DNA of 64,000 nucleotides from Microcoleus vaginatus_C (GTDB taxonomy: Bacteria; Cyanobacteriota; Cyanobacteriia; Cyanobacteriales; Microcoleaceae). The notes under the pieces were generated by a model. The model was not told the origin of the DNA. It worked only from the letters and a program-made list of their open reading frames with translations, and made no database searches. The stretch is from the NCBI GenBank assembly GCA_040004035.1, contig JAMPLN010000008.1; one strand, given 5' to 3'. Positions 18,216-25,981 of this stretch are shown here, one piece after another (positions within the stretch are counted from its first letter, which is position 1; every line of letters starts with the position of its first letter). Made by a program: the position numbers and the translations under genes.

Positions 18216-19466
18216 ATGCGAATTTTAATTGTTGCTCAGAATGCCTCAACTAAATTCGGCGGCGAGTCATTGCTGCCGATCAACTACTTCCGGATACTTC
18301 GAGGGCGCCAAATAGAGACATGGTTAGTGGCGCACGCCCGCACCCAGGCAGAACTCACAGCACTGTTTCCAGAAGAGTGTGATCGAATGCACTTTGTACC
18401 CGACACTTGGCTGCACCGGCTGCTTAACAATTGCGGGGGATTTATCTCTGCAAGAGTGAATGAATTTACTTTTGGGCTGCTCACTCACCTGTACACCCAA
18501 GTGCTACAGCGTCGTATTGTCCGCCGGCTCGTGAGCGAACACCAGATTGATGTTGTACACGAACCGACACCAGTCTCGGCAACAATTCCTTCGTTGATGT
18601 TCGGATTGGGGGTGCCGGTAGTTATCGGGCCGATGAACACGTCGGTTAAATTTCCTCTGGCTTTTGGCTCGCGCCAAAATCCTACCATTGATATTTTAAT
18701 CGCGATCGGTCACCAGTGCGTCGATTTTTTCAATCGTCTTTTTCCAGGTAAAATCAAAGCCGAGACGCTGTTAGTGGCAAACGATCGCACGAAGCAGGCA
18801 CTTGCATCTGGGGTGCAGGGTAAAATTATGGAACTTGTGGAAAACGGCGTGGATTTCTCGGTGTGGCGAGCGGACTCTAGCTTATCAAGAGCAGCGACCG
18901 GGCCGGTTCATTTTATTTTTTTAGGCCGACTGATCGACTGGAAAGCTGTAGACTTGCTGCTAGAAGCCTTCGCGCCCGTCGCTGCTCAAACCGATGCAGT
19001 CTTGGAAATCATCGGTGATGGGCAAATCCGAGGGGAACTCGAAGCTCAAACAGCTCGTTTAGGCATCGACAGCAGCGTTGTATTTAGTGGCTGGCTGTCT
19101 CAGGAGGAGTGTGCTCTCAAAATGCAACAAGCTGATGCAATGGTTTTCCCCAGTTTGCGGGAACCAGGGGGGGCAGTGGTGATGGAGGCAATGGCAGTGG
19201 GCTTGCCCGTCATAGCAACGAACTGGGGCGGCCCTGCAGATTATCTGAATTCCACTTGCGGTATTTTAGTAGAACCGACTTCTAAAGAAGGATTTGTCAA
19301 GGGACTGACAGATGCGATGCTCAAGCTCGCTCATTCACCAGAATTGCGGCAGAGTATGGGTTCTGCGGGACGGGAACGAGTCCGGCAGCATTTTGATTGG
19401 GAACGCAAAGTCGATCGAATACTTGAAATTTATCAACAAACGATCGACCATTGCCCCAAGCATTAG
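18216..19466 (+). CDS. GT4 family glycosyltransferase
   Basis: The 416-residue GT-B enzyme opens with MRILIVAQNASTKFGGESLL and has VVIGPMNTSVKFP in the first domain. HFIFLGRLIDWKAVDLLLEA begins the second domain, and FPSLREPGGAVVMEAMAVG carries the EX7E motif. It is the last gene of the polysaccharide cluster and is followed 21 bp later by a strong hairpin. It is paralogous to 15530-16873. Acceptor and donor sugars are unknown. The start ATG at 18216 follows the pseudogene by 61 bp. Confidence 0.91.
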   Translation: MRILIVAQNASTKFGGESLLPINYFRILRGRQIETWLVAHARTQAELTALFPEECDRMHFVPDTWLHRLLNNCGGFISARVNEFTFGLLTHLYTQVLQRRIVRRLVSEHQIDVVHEPTPVSATIPSLMFGLGVPVVIGPMNTSVKFPLAFGSRQNPTIDILIAIGHQCVDFFNRLFPGKIKAETLLVANDRTKQALASGVQGKIMELVENGVDFSVWRADSSLSRAATGPVHFIFLGRLIDWKAVDLLLEAFAPVAAQTDAVLEIIGDGQIRGELEAQTARLGIDSSVVFSGWLSQEECALKMQQADAMVFPSLREPGGAVVMEAMAVGLPVIATNWGGPADYLNSTCGILVEPTSKEGFVKGLTDAMLKLAHSPELRQSMGSAGRERVRQHFDWERKVDRILEIYQQTIDHCPKH

Positions 19467-19487
19467 GTAGCCGACCATTAAAGCATA

Positions 19488-19520
19488 AAGCAGCAGCTTT
19501 CAAGTTGAAAGCTGCTGCTT
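19488..19520 (+). terminator. hairpin after the glycosyltransferase cluster
   Basis: The 16-nt arms at 19488-19503 and 19505-19520 (AAGCAGCAGCTTTCAA and its complement) match perfectly. The functional loop is about five bases. No long T-run follows on the plus strand, so termination efficiency is uncertain. Its place 21 bp after the last GT stop supports the role. Confidence 0.65.
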
Positions 19521-19578
19521 GGGGGTGCTAAAAAAGTATGTGGCGGCCCAAAGACCCCCCTCTACATCCTAGCGATCT

Positions 19579-19612
19579 AAAAACGGGTTAACCCGTTTGT
19601 TTGGTTAACCCG
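19579..19612 (-). terminator. Rho-independent terminator of the ycf35 transcript
   Basis: Arms CGGGTTAACC at 19584-19593 and GGTTAACCCG at 19603-19612 pair perfectly around a 9-nt loop. Read on the minus strand, the hairpin is followed by TTTTT (19583-19579). It lies 24 bp past the ycf35 stop. Confidence 0.85.
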
Positions 19613-19636
19613 CGAGCTTGGAAACATGCAGTTCAA

Positions 19637-19990
19637 TTAGTTTTGCACTACCAGCTTAACGTTGGCATTTTGCAAACCGCGCTGCTTGACTGCTGCCAAG
19701 GTCTTGTTAACTGCGTACTTCTGGTTGATGGAGTTGATTAACTCAGTTTGATTGTGCTTTTTGGCGACGCCCCAGAGGTCGGCAATCAGGTCAAAAGAAC
19801 CATCGCTATTGCGAGACCAACCCAGGTCATATTCGCCTTCGAGAATCGCTACGATGTCGGAGCGAACGCGCTGACCATTATAGCCACGAACATCAGCTTC
19901 TGACTTGACTGAAATGCCCAAGTCGCGCAGGGAAGCTTTCAGGATTTCGGCATCGGTGATTTTGGTACGCAGTGTGCTAAAGTGAGACAT
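19637..19990 (-). CDS. ycf35: Ycf35 (DUF1257) family protein
   Basis: The 117-residue soluble protein is recognised by MSHFSTLRTKITDAEILKAS, the DLGWSRNSDGSFDLIADLWG core and the C-terminal NQKYAVNKTLAAVKQRG. It is conserved across cyanobacteria and in red-algal and related plastid genomes, where it is called Ycf35; its biochemical role is not established. A consensus AGGAGG precedes the ATG. It lies 130 bp downstream of ycf46 on the same strand and is probably in the same transcript. A clear terminator follows it. Confidence 0.93.
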   Translation of the reverse strand: MSHFSTLRTKITDAEILKASLRDLGISVKSEADVRGYNGQRVRSDIVAILEGEYDLGWSRNSDGSFDLIADLWGVAKKHNQTELINSINQKYAVNKTLAAVKQRGLQNANVKLVVQN

Positions 19991-19997
19991 TGGATTT

Positions 19998-20003
19998 CCT
20001 CCT
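19998..20003 (-). promoter_or_regulatory. consensus AGGAGG ribosome binding site of ycf35
   Basis: On the minus strand AGGAGG precedes the ATG at 19990 by seven bases. This is the strongest Shine-Dalgarno noticed in the window and suggests high translation. Confidence 0.8.
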
Positions 20004-20073
20004 AATACAACTGAGAGAGAAACAACAACGGTCTGGATTTAACGGTGCCGCTTGGCGGCTCTTGAATCGAACT

Positions 20074-20113
20074 GCTAGCTGTTGCTAGCCTTTGCTCCTG
20101 TTTGGACCAGGAG
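20074..20113 (-). terminator. paired small hairpins between ycf46 and ycf35
   Basis: CTCCTG (20095-20100) and CAGGAG (20108-20113) form a 6-bp stem with a 7-nt loop just after the ycf46 stop. GCTAGC occurs at 20074-20079 and again at 20084-20089 and can form a second stem. There is no T-run, so this looks like a processing or attenuation structure within the transcript. Confidence 0.4.
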
Positions 20114-20120
20114 AAAGCTT

Positions 20121-21641
20121 TTAGAATTCCATTCGCTGGTATTCAGCGACGGAAGACGCAGCGGGCCGTGCACGCTGTCTAGCCCAATCTCGCAGGGCGG
20201 TGACCTGTTCGGTCATTGTTTTAGACAGTGGCATTGTGGATTTAATGGCCGCGATGATGTCTAGCTGCGTAAACTCTCGATCTTGAGCGAAGGCTTCGTA
20301 CATTGCGGCTACTAGCGCTTGCTCAATCTCTGCACCTGAAAAGCCCTCGGAAACATTGGAAAGTTGCTCTAAATCGAAGCGAGTAATTTCCCGACGGCGC
20401 TTTGACAGGTGAATCTTAAATATATCTTGGCGTTCTTCTTTGGTAGGCAGATCAACAAAGAAGAGTTCGTCGAATCGGCCTTTCCTCAAGAATTCTCCCG
20501 GCAACCGCTCGATTCGGTTGGCTGTTGCCATTACGAAGACTGGGGAAGTCTTTTCTTGCATCCAAGTGAGGAAGGAACCGAAAATCCGGCTGGAGGTGCC
20601 TCCGTCTGAGTCTGCCGAACCAGTGCCTCCTGCAAAGGCTTTGTCTAGTTCGTCGATGAACAGGAGGGCTGGAGAGATGGATTCTGCGGTTTTGAGGGCA
20701 TTGCGGAGGTTTGCTTCCGATCGACCCACCATCGAACCGTCGTAGACTCTACCCATATCTAGCCTCAGCAGGGGCAGTCCCCAGAGGCGGGAGGTTGTCT
20801 TAGCAATCAGCGATTTTCCGCATCCCGGTACGCCGAGAATTAACATCCCTTTTGGTTGGGGCAGACCGTATTCTCTCGCCCTTTCGGTAAAGGCGTTGGA
20901 ACGCTGTCTCAGCCACCGCTTCAGCTCTTCTAAACCGCCTACTGCATCCAGGGTTTCGTCTTCTTCAATGAACTCTAGAATGCCGTTGCGCCGAATTAAT
21001 TGCTTTTTCTCCGAAAGAACTATATCTACTTCTTCTTCTGTGAGGCGCCCAGTCGAAACTTGAGCTTTGCGATAAACTTTTTCAGCTTCGTCCTTGGTCA
21101 ATCCCAAGGCTGCTTTTAAAAGTTTTTCTCGCCCTTCTGTGGTAATGCGTCGCGATTTCGTTTGCTCCAACTGACCAGACAATACTTGGTTTAGTTCCTT
21201 CATGTCTGGCAACGCGAAGTCTAATACCACTACTTCCTTTTCTAGCTCTATCGGAATTTGCTGCAAAGGAGACATCAGTATAATTGTCTTTTGCGTTCCT
21301 TTGAAGTTGGCGATCGCATCGCGCAACCACCTCGTTACCGGAGGAGAATCTATAAAAGGATGCAAATCTTTGAAAATGTAGATGCTAGCGTTAGTGTTGG
21401 GTTCTCGCTGCCTGATCACCCATTCAATTGCTGCCTCTGGCGAGACGGTGTTGTGTTGGGTGGTGGTGCGGGGTTGACCATACTCCACAATGCCGTGAGT
21501 TACAGTCCAGATAAATACTCGTCGCTGTGGTTTCGCTTGAGCTATTGTCGAAATTGCTTGCTCACACCGCTCTTCCTCGGATGTCACGAGGTAGATCAGA
21601 GGATATTGAGCTTGGATTAGAATACTGATCTCTTCTTGCAT
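20121..21641 (-). CDS. ycf46: Ycf46-like AAA ATPase
   Basis: The protein has 506 residues from the ATG at 21641. The open frame reaches 21746, but the family start is MQEEISILIQAQYPLIYLVT and the extra 35 codons are unlike it. The N-terminal half is a degenerate AAA-like domain. The C-terminal AAA domain has Walker A GVPGCGKS (K276), Walker B LLFIDELDKAF (D330, E331), sensor-1 VMATANRIERLP, a second-region-of-homology arginine in FLRKGRFDELF, and the helical lid. Ycf46 proteins occur in cyanobacteria and some plastids, and a role in photosynthetic or CO2-related regulation has been proposed. Neighbours are a ribbon-helix-helix gene upstream and ycf35 downstream. Confidence 0.92.
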   Translation of the reverse strand: MQEEISILIQAQYPLIYLVTSEEERCEQAISTIAQAKPQRRVFIWTVTHGIVEYGQPRTTTQHNTVSPEAAIEWVIRQREPNTNASIYIFKDLHPFIDSPPVTRWLRDAIANFKGTQKTIILMSPLQQIPIELEKEVVVLDFALPDMKELNQVLSGQLEQTKSRRITTEGREKLLKAALGLTKDEAEKVYRKAQVSTGRLTEEEVDIVLSEKKQLIRRNGILEFIEEDETLDAVGGLEELKRWLRQRSNAFTERAREYGLPQPKGMLILGVPGCGKSLIAKTTSRLWGLPLLRLDMGRVYDGSMVGRSEANLRNALKTAESISPALLFIDELDKAFAGGTGSADSDGGTSSRIFGSFLTWMQEKTSPVFVMATANRIERLPGEFLRKGRFDELFFVDLPTKEERQDIFKIHLSKRRREITRFDLEQLSNVSEGFSGAEIEQALVAAMYEAFAQDREFTQLDIIAAIKSTMPLSKTMTEQVTALRDWARQRARPAASSVAEYQRMEF

Positions 21642-21748
21642 AGTCCTCGACCCACTAGAGACGGTGCTATCTTTGCTGAATCTCAATGCTGCCCTTCGCC
21701 CTCTTACTGAAAATTTCAGTTTTAGCTTTTTGGGGAAGCAAGGCATTC

Positions 21749-22099
21749 TTAGCAGGGAACCAATTCTTCCTCTCCCGGTTTGGCCGTGCTGGCACTGACG
21801 CCCGACACCTGCTTTAGTGGAAGATCCTGTTCAGCCAATACACTCGGCTGACTTGTTACGGATGCCAGTTCTCCATCTCGCATTACTACTGAACTCGTGC
21901 ATTCTGGACAGTTGTATACCCGATGGGTTTGTCCGTAGGAGGCTTCTACTTCGTCAACCAGTTCGGGATTTCCTAGGTAGAAGACAATTGCCCTTTCTGC
22001 AATTGATGACATCGGTTCAGTTTCGACTGCGGCTCGGATTTTGAGCTGGCGATGCAGTTCTGGTGGAAGATACAATGTAACTTTTTGCTTTTCTTGCAT
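21749..22099 (-). CDS. small ribbon-helix-helix-like protein
   Basis: The 116-residue protein has an N-terminal QKVTLYLPPELHRQLKIRAAVE followed by MSSIAERAIVFYLG. This is the beta-helix-helix pattern of CopG/Arc-type DNA-binding proteins. A central YNCPECTSSVV carries one CPxC pair, which might bind metal if paired with another subunit. The rest is low-complexity Ser/Glu-rich tail. It lies 107 bp upstream of the ycf46 start on the same strand and may autoregulate the ycf46-ycf35 unit; that is an inference from position. Confidence 0.75.
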   Translation of the reverse strand: MQEKQKVTLYLPPELHRQLKIRAAVETEPMSSIAERAIVFYLGNPELVDEVEASYGQTHRVYNCPECTSSVVMRDGELASVTSQPSVLAEQDLPLKQVSGVSASTAKPGEEELVPC

Positions 22100-22525
22100 A
22101 TGACAGTGAATTGACTTACCCGGGTATGTATATCAGATTAGCCGCTTAATTCTTTGCTGTCAAGCCTCTATGCAGCTTTAGCGTCATCTTGTAATATTTC
22201 GTTACATTTTAGGTAAATCTGGGCCTTTTAACAACGAAAAAGTTAGGGGTGTAGCTGATGAGGCAGAGGTGCAGCGGCAGGTAGGGGTAGCGTCAAGGAC
22301 GATCAACCCACTATAAATATGAACAATAGATATATAGGAGTAAGGCCAACAAATCCTTTGAGTGGCCATCTGGGGTAAGGTGCGCCATCAGCACTCAGCC
22401 CGCTCATGAGTGGTGAAGAATACCCCTAAAGGCTTGAAATGTCATAGGGGGCGATCGGTAATATATACTTGGATGCGGACCTGCTAACCTGAAATTTTTA
22501 ATTTTAGATATCAAAGAACTGACTG
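22100..22525. other. 426-bp divergent intergenic region
   Basis: The region lies between the divergent ribbon-helix-helix gene and the hypothetical gene at 22526, so it should hold both promoters. No gene, strong hairpin or recognised operator was identified. Confidence 0.5.
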
Positions 22526-22990
22526 ATGGATTTAGACCAACAGATTCAAGCATTGATCGAAAAAGCTCCGCCCGACGGTTCGACGCCACAAATCTTAAAG
22601 GCGATCGCCCCGGCCCTGGTGTTAATTGCCCAACAGCTACAGCACCTCGAATACTCGATCCTGCAAACGGTAGACCAAAGTTGGGCGATCGTGGTTTTGA
22701 GCAATCTCAAGCAACCGGGACGGGAGAAGAGGGTGATTTATGCTTGGAATAGTCTTAAAGATGCGTCGCAGGCTGCGGCGGCTGGGGGCGATCGCCTCAG
22801 ACCGGTGCTTTTGCCTGTCACTCACATTTTATTTCAGATGATAGCTCTGGAAGGTCTTGACAGCATTGTTTTTTTTGAAAGTCCCGGCAATCAGGAAGTC
22901 GGGACGGAAATCCCTCGCGAGCAAGTACAGAGTTTAATTAACGTTTACTTGCAACAGTATCGATCGGCTCCACCGCCCGATATTGCCTAA
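22526..22990 (+). CDS. conserved hypothetical cyanobacterial protein
   Basis: The 154-residue soluble protein has alpha-helices at the start (LDQQIQALIEKA, ILKAIAPALVLIAQQLQ). A beta-rich middle (WAIVVLSNLKQ, KRVIYAWNSLKDA) and a long C-terminal helix (REQVQSLINVYLQQY) follow. I recognise it as a conserved type in cyanobacteria but cannot give it a named domain. There is no signal peptide or membrane segment. It is convergent with sds, with a hairpin-forming repeat between them. No strong ribosome binding site is seen before the ATG. Confidence 0.7.
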   Translation: MDLDQQIQALIEKAPPDGSTPQILKAIAPALVLIAQQLQHLEYSILQTVDQSWAIVVLSNLKQPGREKRVIYAWNSLKDASQAAAAGGDRLRPVLLPVTHILFQMIALEGLDSIVFFESPGNQEVGTEIPREQVQSLINVYLQQYRSAPPPDIA

Positions 22991-23009
22991 ACCATTCAAG
23001 TTTCTATTA

Positions 23010-23067
23010 ATTGGTAACAGGGCATTAGGCATTGGGAATTACCCATTACCAATTCCCCATTACCAAT
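23010..23067. repeat. repeat-derived hairpin between convergent genes
   Basis: ATTGGTAA (23010-23017) pairs with TTACCAAT (23060-23067). Inside it ATTGGGAATT nearly pairs with AATTCCCCAT. The heptad-like TTACCAA/CCATTAC units resemble the short tandem repeats at 221-363. The position between the convergent stops of the hypothetical gene and sds suggests a bidirectional terminator. Confidence 0.5.
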
Positions 23068-23087
23068 AAAGTGTAACTTTTTAACCT

Positions 23088-24059
23088 CTAATAAAGTCTA
23101 CTCAAAACGTATTCAGCCAAATCAATCAAAGCTTGACGGGACTCTGAATGGGGCAGCGCAGCTAAGTATTCGACGGCTTTCTGCGCGTGATTTGTGGCTA
23201 GTTGTCGCGATCGCTCTATGCCTTTAGAATCTTCTACCAGTGCCAGGGCCTGCTCTAGATCTCCTTCTTGGGCAAATTCGCGTTCTATGAGAACTTCCAA
23301 GTAAGGCTTTTCTTCTAGGGCAAATAGTGCTGGTGCTGTCAGATTACCGCTTCTGAGATCCGAGCCTGCAGGTTTCCCCAAAGTTTCCGTTGAAGCGGTG
23401 AAATCTAATATATCATCTACTATTTGGAATGCCAAACCAATGTTCCGACCGTAGTTGTACAAATCGTCTGCTATTTCCGCTGAAACCTCGCTCAAACAGC
23501 CCGCTGCTTTGGAACTGTTGGCAATTAAAGACGCTGTTTTGTAATAACTTTTTTCGAGGTACGCTTCGATCGACAAGCTAGTGTCAAATCCATTGAGTCC
23601 CTGTTGAATTTCCCCCTCAGCTAAATCCATAATCACTTCTGAAAGCAGTTTGACTACTGGCAGGTTGTCGAGATTGGCCAAATGCCAGGAAGATTGAGCA
23701 AACAGAAAATCTCCCGCCAATACTGCCACTCGGTTGTTAAACCGACTGTGAACCGTCGGCACTCCCCGCCGCAGATCCGACTCGTCCACCACATCGTCGT
23801 GCACGAGACTAGCTGTGTGGATCATTTCCGTGATTTCAGCGAGGCGGCGGTGTTTTTCCGTGATTTCCCGATCGGGCATAGTCGCCTTGGCCATCAACAG
23901 AACGATTGCGGGTCTCACTCGTTTTCCCTTTGTGCCGAATAAGTATTCTGCAGCCGCGTACAAGATGGGATGACGGGCACCCACTAACTGTTTTAAGTTT
24001 TCTGTCAACAGTCGCAGGTCTTCTTCAACCGAGGAAAATAGGAGAGTGCTAGAGATCAT
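23088..24059 (-). CDS. sds: solanesyl diphosphate synthase (long-chain trans-prenyltransferase)
   Basis: The 323-residue all-alpha enzyme extends allylic diphosphates with isopentenyl diphosphate to the C45 chain used for plastoquinone-9. The first aspartate-rich motif is LVHDDVVDESD with GVPTVHSRF after it, and the second is QIVDDILDFT. KGKRVRPAIVLLMA is the substrate-binding motif upstream. The small residues before the first motif (MIHTASL) fit a long-chain enzyme. The N-terminus (LFSSVEEDLRLLTENLKQL) and length match cyanobacterial Sds. A GGPP synthase (CrtE) is less likely from this N-terminus. It is transcribed alone. Confidence 0.9.
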   Translation of the reverse strand: MISSTLLFSSVEEDLRLLTENLKQLVGARHPILYAAAEYLFGTKGKRVRPAIVLLMAKATMPDREITEKHRRLAEITEMIHTASLVHDDVVDESDLRRGVPTVHSRFNNRVAVLAGDFLFAQSSWHLANLDNLPVVKLLSEVIMDLAEGEIQQGLNGFDTSLSIEAYLEKSYYKTASLIANSSKAAGCLSEVSAEIADDLYNYGRNIGLAFQIVDDILDFTASTETLGKPAGSDLRSGNLTAPALFALEEKPYLEVLIEREFAQEGDLEQALALVEDSKGIERSRQLATNHAQKAVEYLAALPHSESRQALIDLAEYVLSRLY

Positions 24060-24707
24060 GGATACGCCGACTCAAGCCGTAAAGTAACAAAATTTTACAT
24101 ATCATATCTTTATTTTAAGGTAATTCTCTGCAATAGAAAAGAAAAATCTAGGTGATCGGCAGTTATTTGTCATCTACCACCCGATGGTAGTCACCCGTCT
24201 GCCAGAGGCGAGTCGCCGGCTGTCAGAGGGGTTGCCCCTATTGTATCGAATTGTTAAGGACACTGCCAAAAAATCTCTAAATCCCAGAAACCCTGTGTTA
24301 TTATGGGTATTAAGGATTTAAACAATTCTATACATTAAGTACAGCCAGACTGGCAGGTAGCTTTTAGGTGCCTGTAAAAGTTTCGTAGAGCCAGCCTTGT
24401 TAGTCGATCGCAGCCAAAATTTCTGGTACAGATTTTTAGTTCCTCGCGGCTAAAAGTTATCAGAAGTTAAGATTAGCGCATCTTATGTGCACGGTAGCTC
24501 AAAGCAGCTAAAGTGGATGGTTTTAGGCTGTTTAAGCATCTGTAAAGCAGTAAATCATTATTGATGACCGGGAACGCCTAAATGTTCCCGCAGGCTTGAT
24601 ATGGAAAAACAGCCTTCAGAACCAAGGCATGGTCTTGCGTGCTGACTTAATGTAGTAGGTCTTGAACTTGTCCTGCTCCTCCTCGTCCTTGACTTTTGGT
24701 TCTAATT
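24060..24707. other. 648-bp gene-poor region with hairpins
   Basis: No open frame of merit was found. Several stems are visible: CGGGAAC/GTTCCCG at 24569-24575 and 24584-24590, AGGGGTTGCCCCT near 24228-24240, and a CAGGTA...TGCCTG pair near 24355-24373. The left part should hold the sds promoter. The right part lies just upstream of a short membrane-peptide gene, so it may be a long leader or a non-coding RNA. It does not match the conserved cores of RNase P RNA, tmRNA or SRP RNA that I can recognise. Confidence 0.4.
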
Positions 24708-24827
24708 ATGATTTATCGCGATATTCCTCTAATTATTCCCATTCTGGCCGCCGGCTATGTAATGACTATTTATGTACTGCTGATGTTGGCCCAACGCAGC
24801 GCTAAAATCACTCGATTGGGCGAGTAG
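24708..24827 (+). CDS. 39-residue single-helix membrane peptide
   Basis: ATG at 24708 to TAG at 24827 encodes MIYRDIPLIIPILAAGYVMT followed by IYVLLMLAQRSAKITRLGE. Residues 7-29 form one hydrophobic helix flanked by a short N-terminus and a basic C-terminal tail. This is the shape of the low-mass subunits of thylakoid complexes (cytochrome b6f, photosystems, NDH-1), but I cannot match it to a named one. A perfect 17-bp terminator stem 66 bp after the stop supports a short dedicated transcript. It has no strong ribosome binding site. Confidence 0.6.
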   Translation: MIYRDIPLIIPILAAGYVMTIYVLLMLAQRSAKITRLGE

Positions 24828-24893
24828 TGCACTGCTGGGCAGCCGAAGTCGGCAGCAGCGCCGTCGCTTCACCCTTGAGAATTCGGAATACTC

Positions 24894-24942
24894 AATAATA
24901 ACCCTGCCTTGAATGCTTGCGCGCAAAGGCAGGGTTATTATT
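24894..24942 (+). terminator. strong Rho-independent terminator
   Basis: A 17-nt left arm at 24894-24910 and a 17-nt right arm at 24926-24942 pair perfectly, with GC-rich CCCTGCC in the stem and AT-rich ends (TTATTATTT). The loop is 15 nt. It is the longest perfect stem seen in the window. Confidence 0.9.
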
Positions 24943-25158
24943 TACAATTGCGGACACCATGATTTTCTTGGCTGCTAGTTACTGCAACACGTAGCTACAG
25001 TTATCGATGTTCAATGCCCACAGCCTCTGAGCCAGGATATTATATTTAGTAGCAGCTTGTATCGCTCACAGCAAGTTTCATCTCAGGGAAACCCGGCCAA
25101 TGTTCCGAGAAAGCTATTAAAGTGCTCTCAAAAATGCTGAGCTGGAAGTTGTCGGTTA

Positions 25159-25539
25159 TTGTGCCAAAAATCGCAATATTCCTATTTTTTAGGGCAAGAA
25201 CTTACAGAAATAAAACGCGAATTTTCTGAATCTAGTAACCTGCTTGCTCAACAGAAGGAATCCATAAACTTGCACTGCAACCCAATATTTCATCAAAGGG
25301 TGCTTAAATGGCTGATTCAGGCAGATAGTCTCTGGCATTTATTCACAGCTTCCCAAGAAGAGAATTTGCTAGAGAGAGCCACAAAAATAATTTTTAATTT
25401 TCAAGAAACTTCTCGCTCTAACTGTAGACAAAAAATAATTGCTTATATTAATGGTCGATTAAAACTCTATGAATTTTTGATTAAAATAGCTAAATTACAG
25501 AGTATAATTTGTCAGAAATTCTCAATCTCCACAGCCTAA
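25159..25539 (+). CDS. possible hypothetical protein
   Basis: A 126-codon frame opens with GTG. The product is helical and charged (ELTEIKREFSESSNLLAQQ, RVLKWLIQADSLWHLF, FLIKIAKLQSIICQKF) with no recognised domain. Base composition is AT-rich and similar to nearby non-coding DNA. It lies between the strong terminator and a kinase relic, so it could be another decayed fragment. Coding is uncertain. The 331 bp before it hold only the terminator. Confidence 0.35.
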   Translation: MCQKSQYSYFLGQELTEIKREFSESSNLLAQQKESINLHCNPIFHQRVLKWLIQADSLWHLFTASQEENLLERATKIIFNFQETSRSNCRQKIIAYINGRLKLYEFLIKIAKLQSIICQKFSISTA

Positions 25540-25669
25540 ATTGTTGTCTGAGCCAGACGAACTCAAACAAGTTCCTATAAATATGATGCACAATGGTTGA
25601 CAAGCGATAAAGAATTGCCGAGTTTTAAAAGTAGAGGTGAGAGCAGAAAATCAGAGCCAGTTCGTCAGT

Positions 25670-25861
25670 GGCAACTGAATTACCTGGGAATTTTACCACG
25701 AATATTTGATCGGTTCTTTACCACAAAACCCGCCGACGAAGGCAGCGGGTGGGGACGGGAGATTTTTTTAAAAAAGTGTGGAAAAACATTCGGGTAAAAT
25801 AGAAGTAACATCAGTTATCGCTCAAAGGACGTGTATGGTGTTAATTCCGATCGCCCTTTAG
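25670..25861 (+). pseudogene. relic of a histidine kinase C-terminus
   Basis: The frame reads LPRIFDRFFTTKPADEGSGW, the F-box and G2-box of a HATPase_c domain with GSGLG altered to GSGWG. A frameshift near 25775 leads into EKHSGKIEVTSV and then VLIPIAL with a stop at 25859-25861. The order and spacing match the end of the intact kinase at 25982-28564 (PRIFEPFFTTKPPGEGSGLG, EKHQGELQVESV). The remainder of the kinase is gone. No function is expected. Confidence 0.85.
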
Positions 25862-25981
25862 CGCGAGCGCACTAAAAATCATACCAATGCGCGACTAAAA
25901 ATGCAACTTTAGACCGATGTCAAACCTGGATTGCGGTTAGCGTACCGCGACTGTAAAATCTGAAATCTAAAATGGTATTAA

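Noticed and set aside
20121..21746. Longer start of the Ycf46-like ATPase at 21746
   Set aside because: The extra 35 residues are basic and unlike the family; the ATG at 21641 gives the conserved N-terminus.
24060..24707. Known housekeeping RNA (RNase P RNA, tmRNA, SRP RNA)
   Set aside because: None of the conserved core motifs I know for these RNAs was found.
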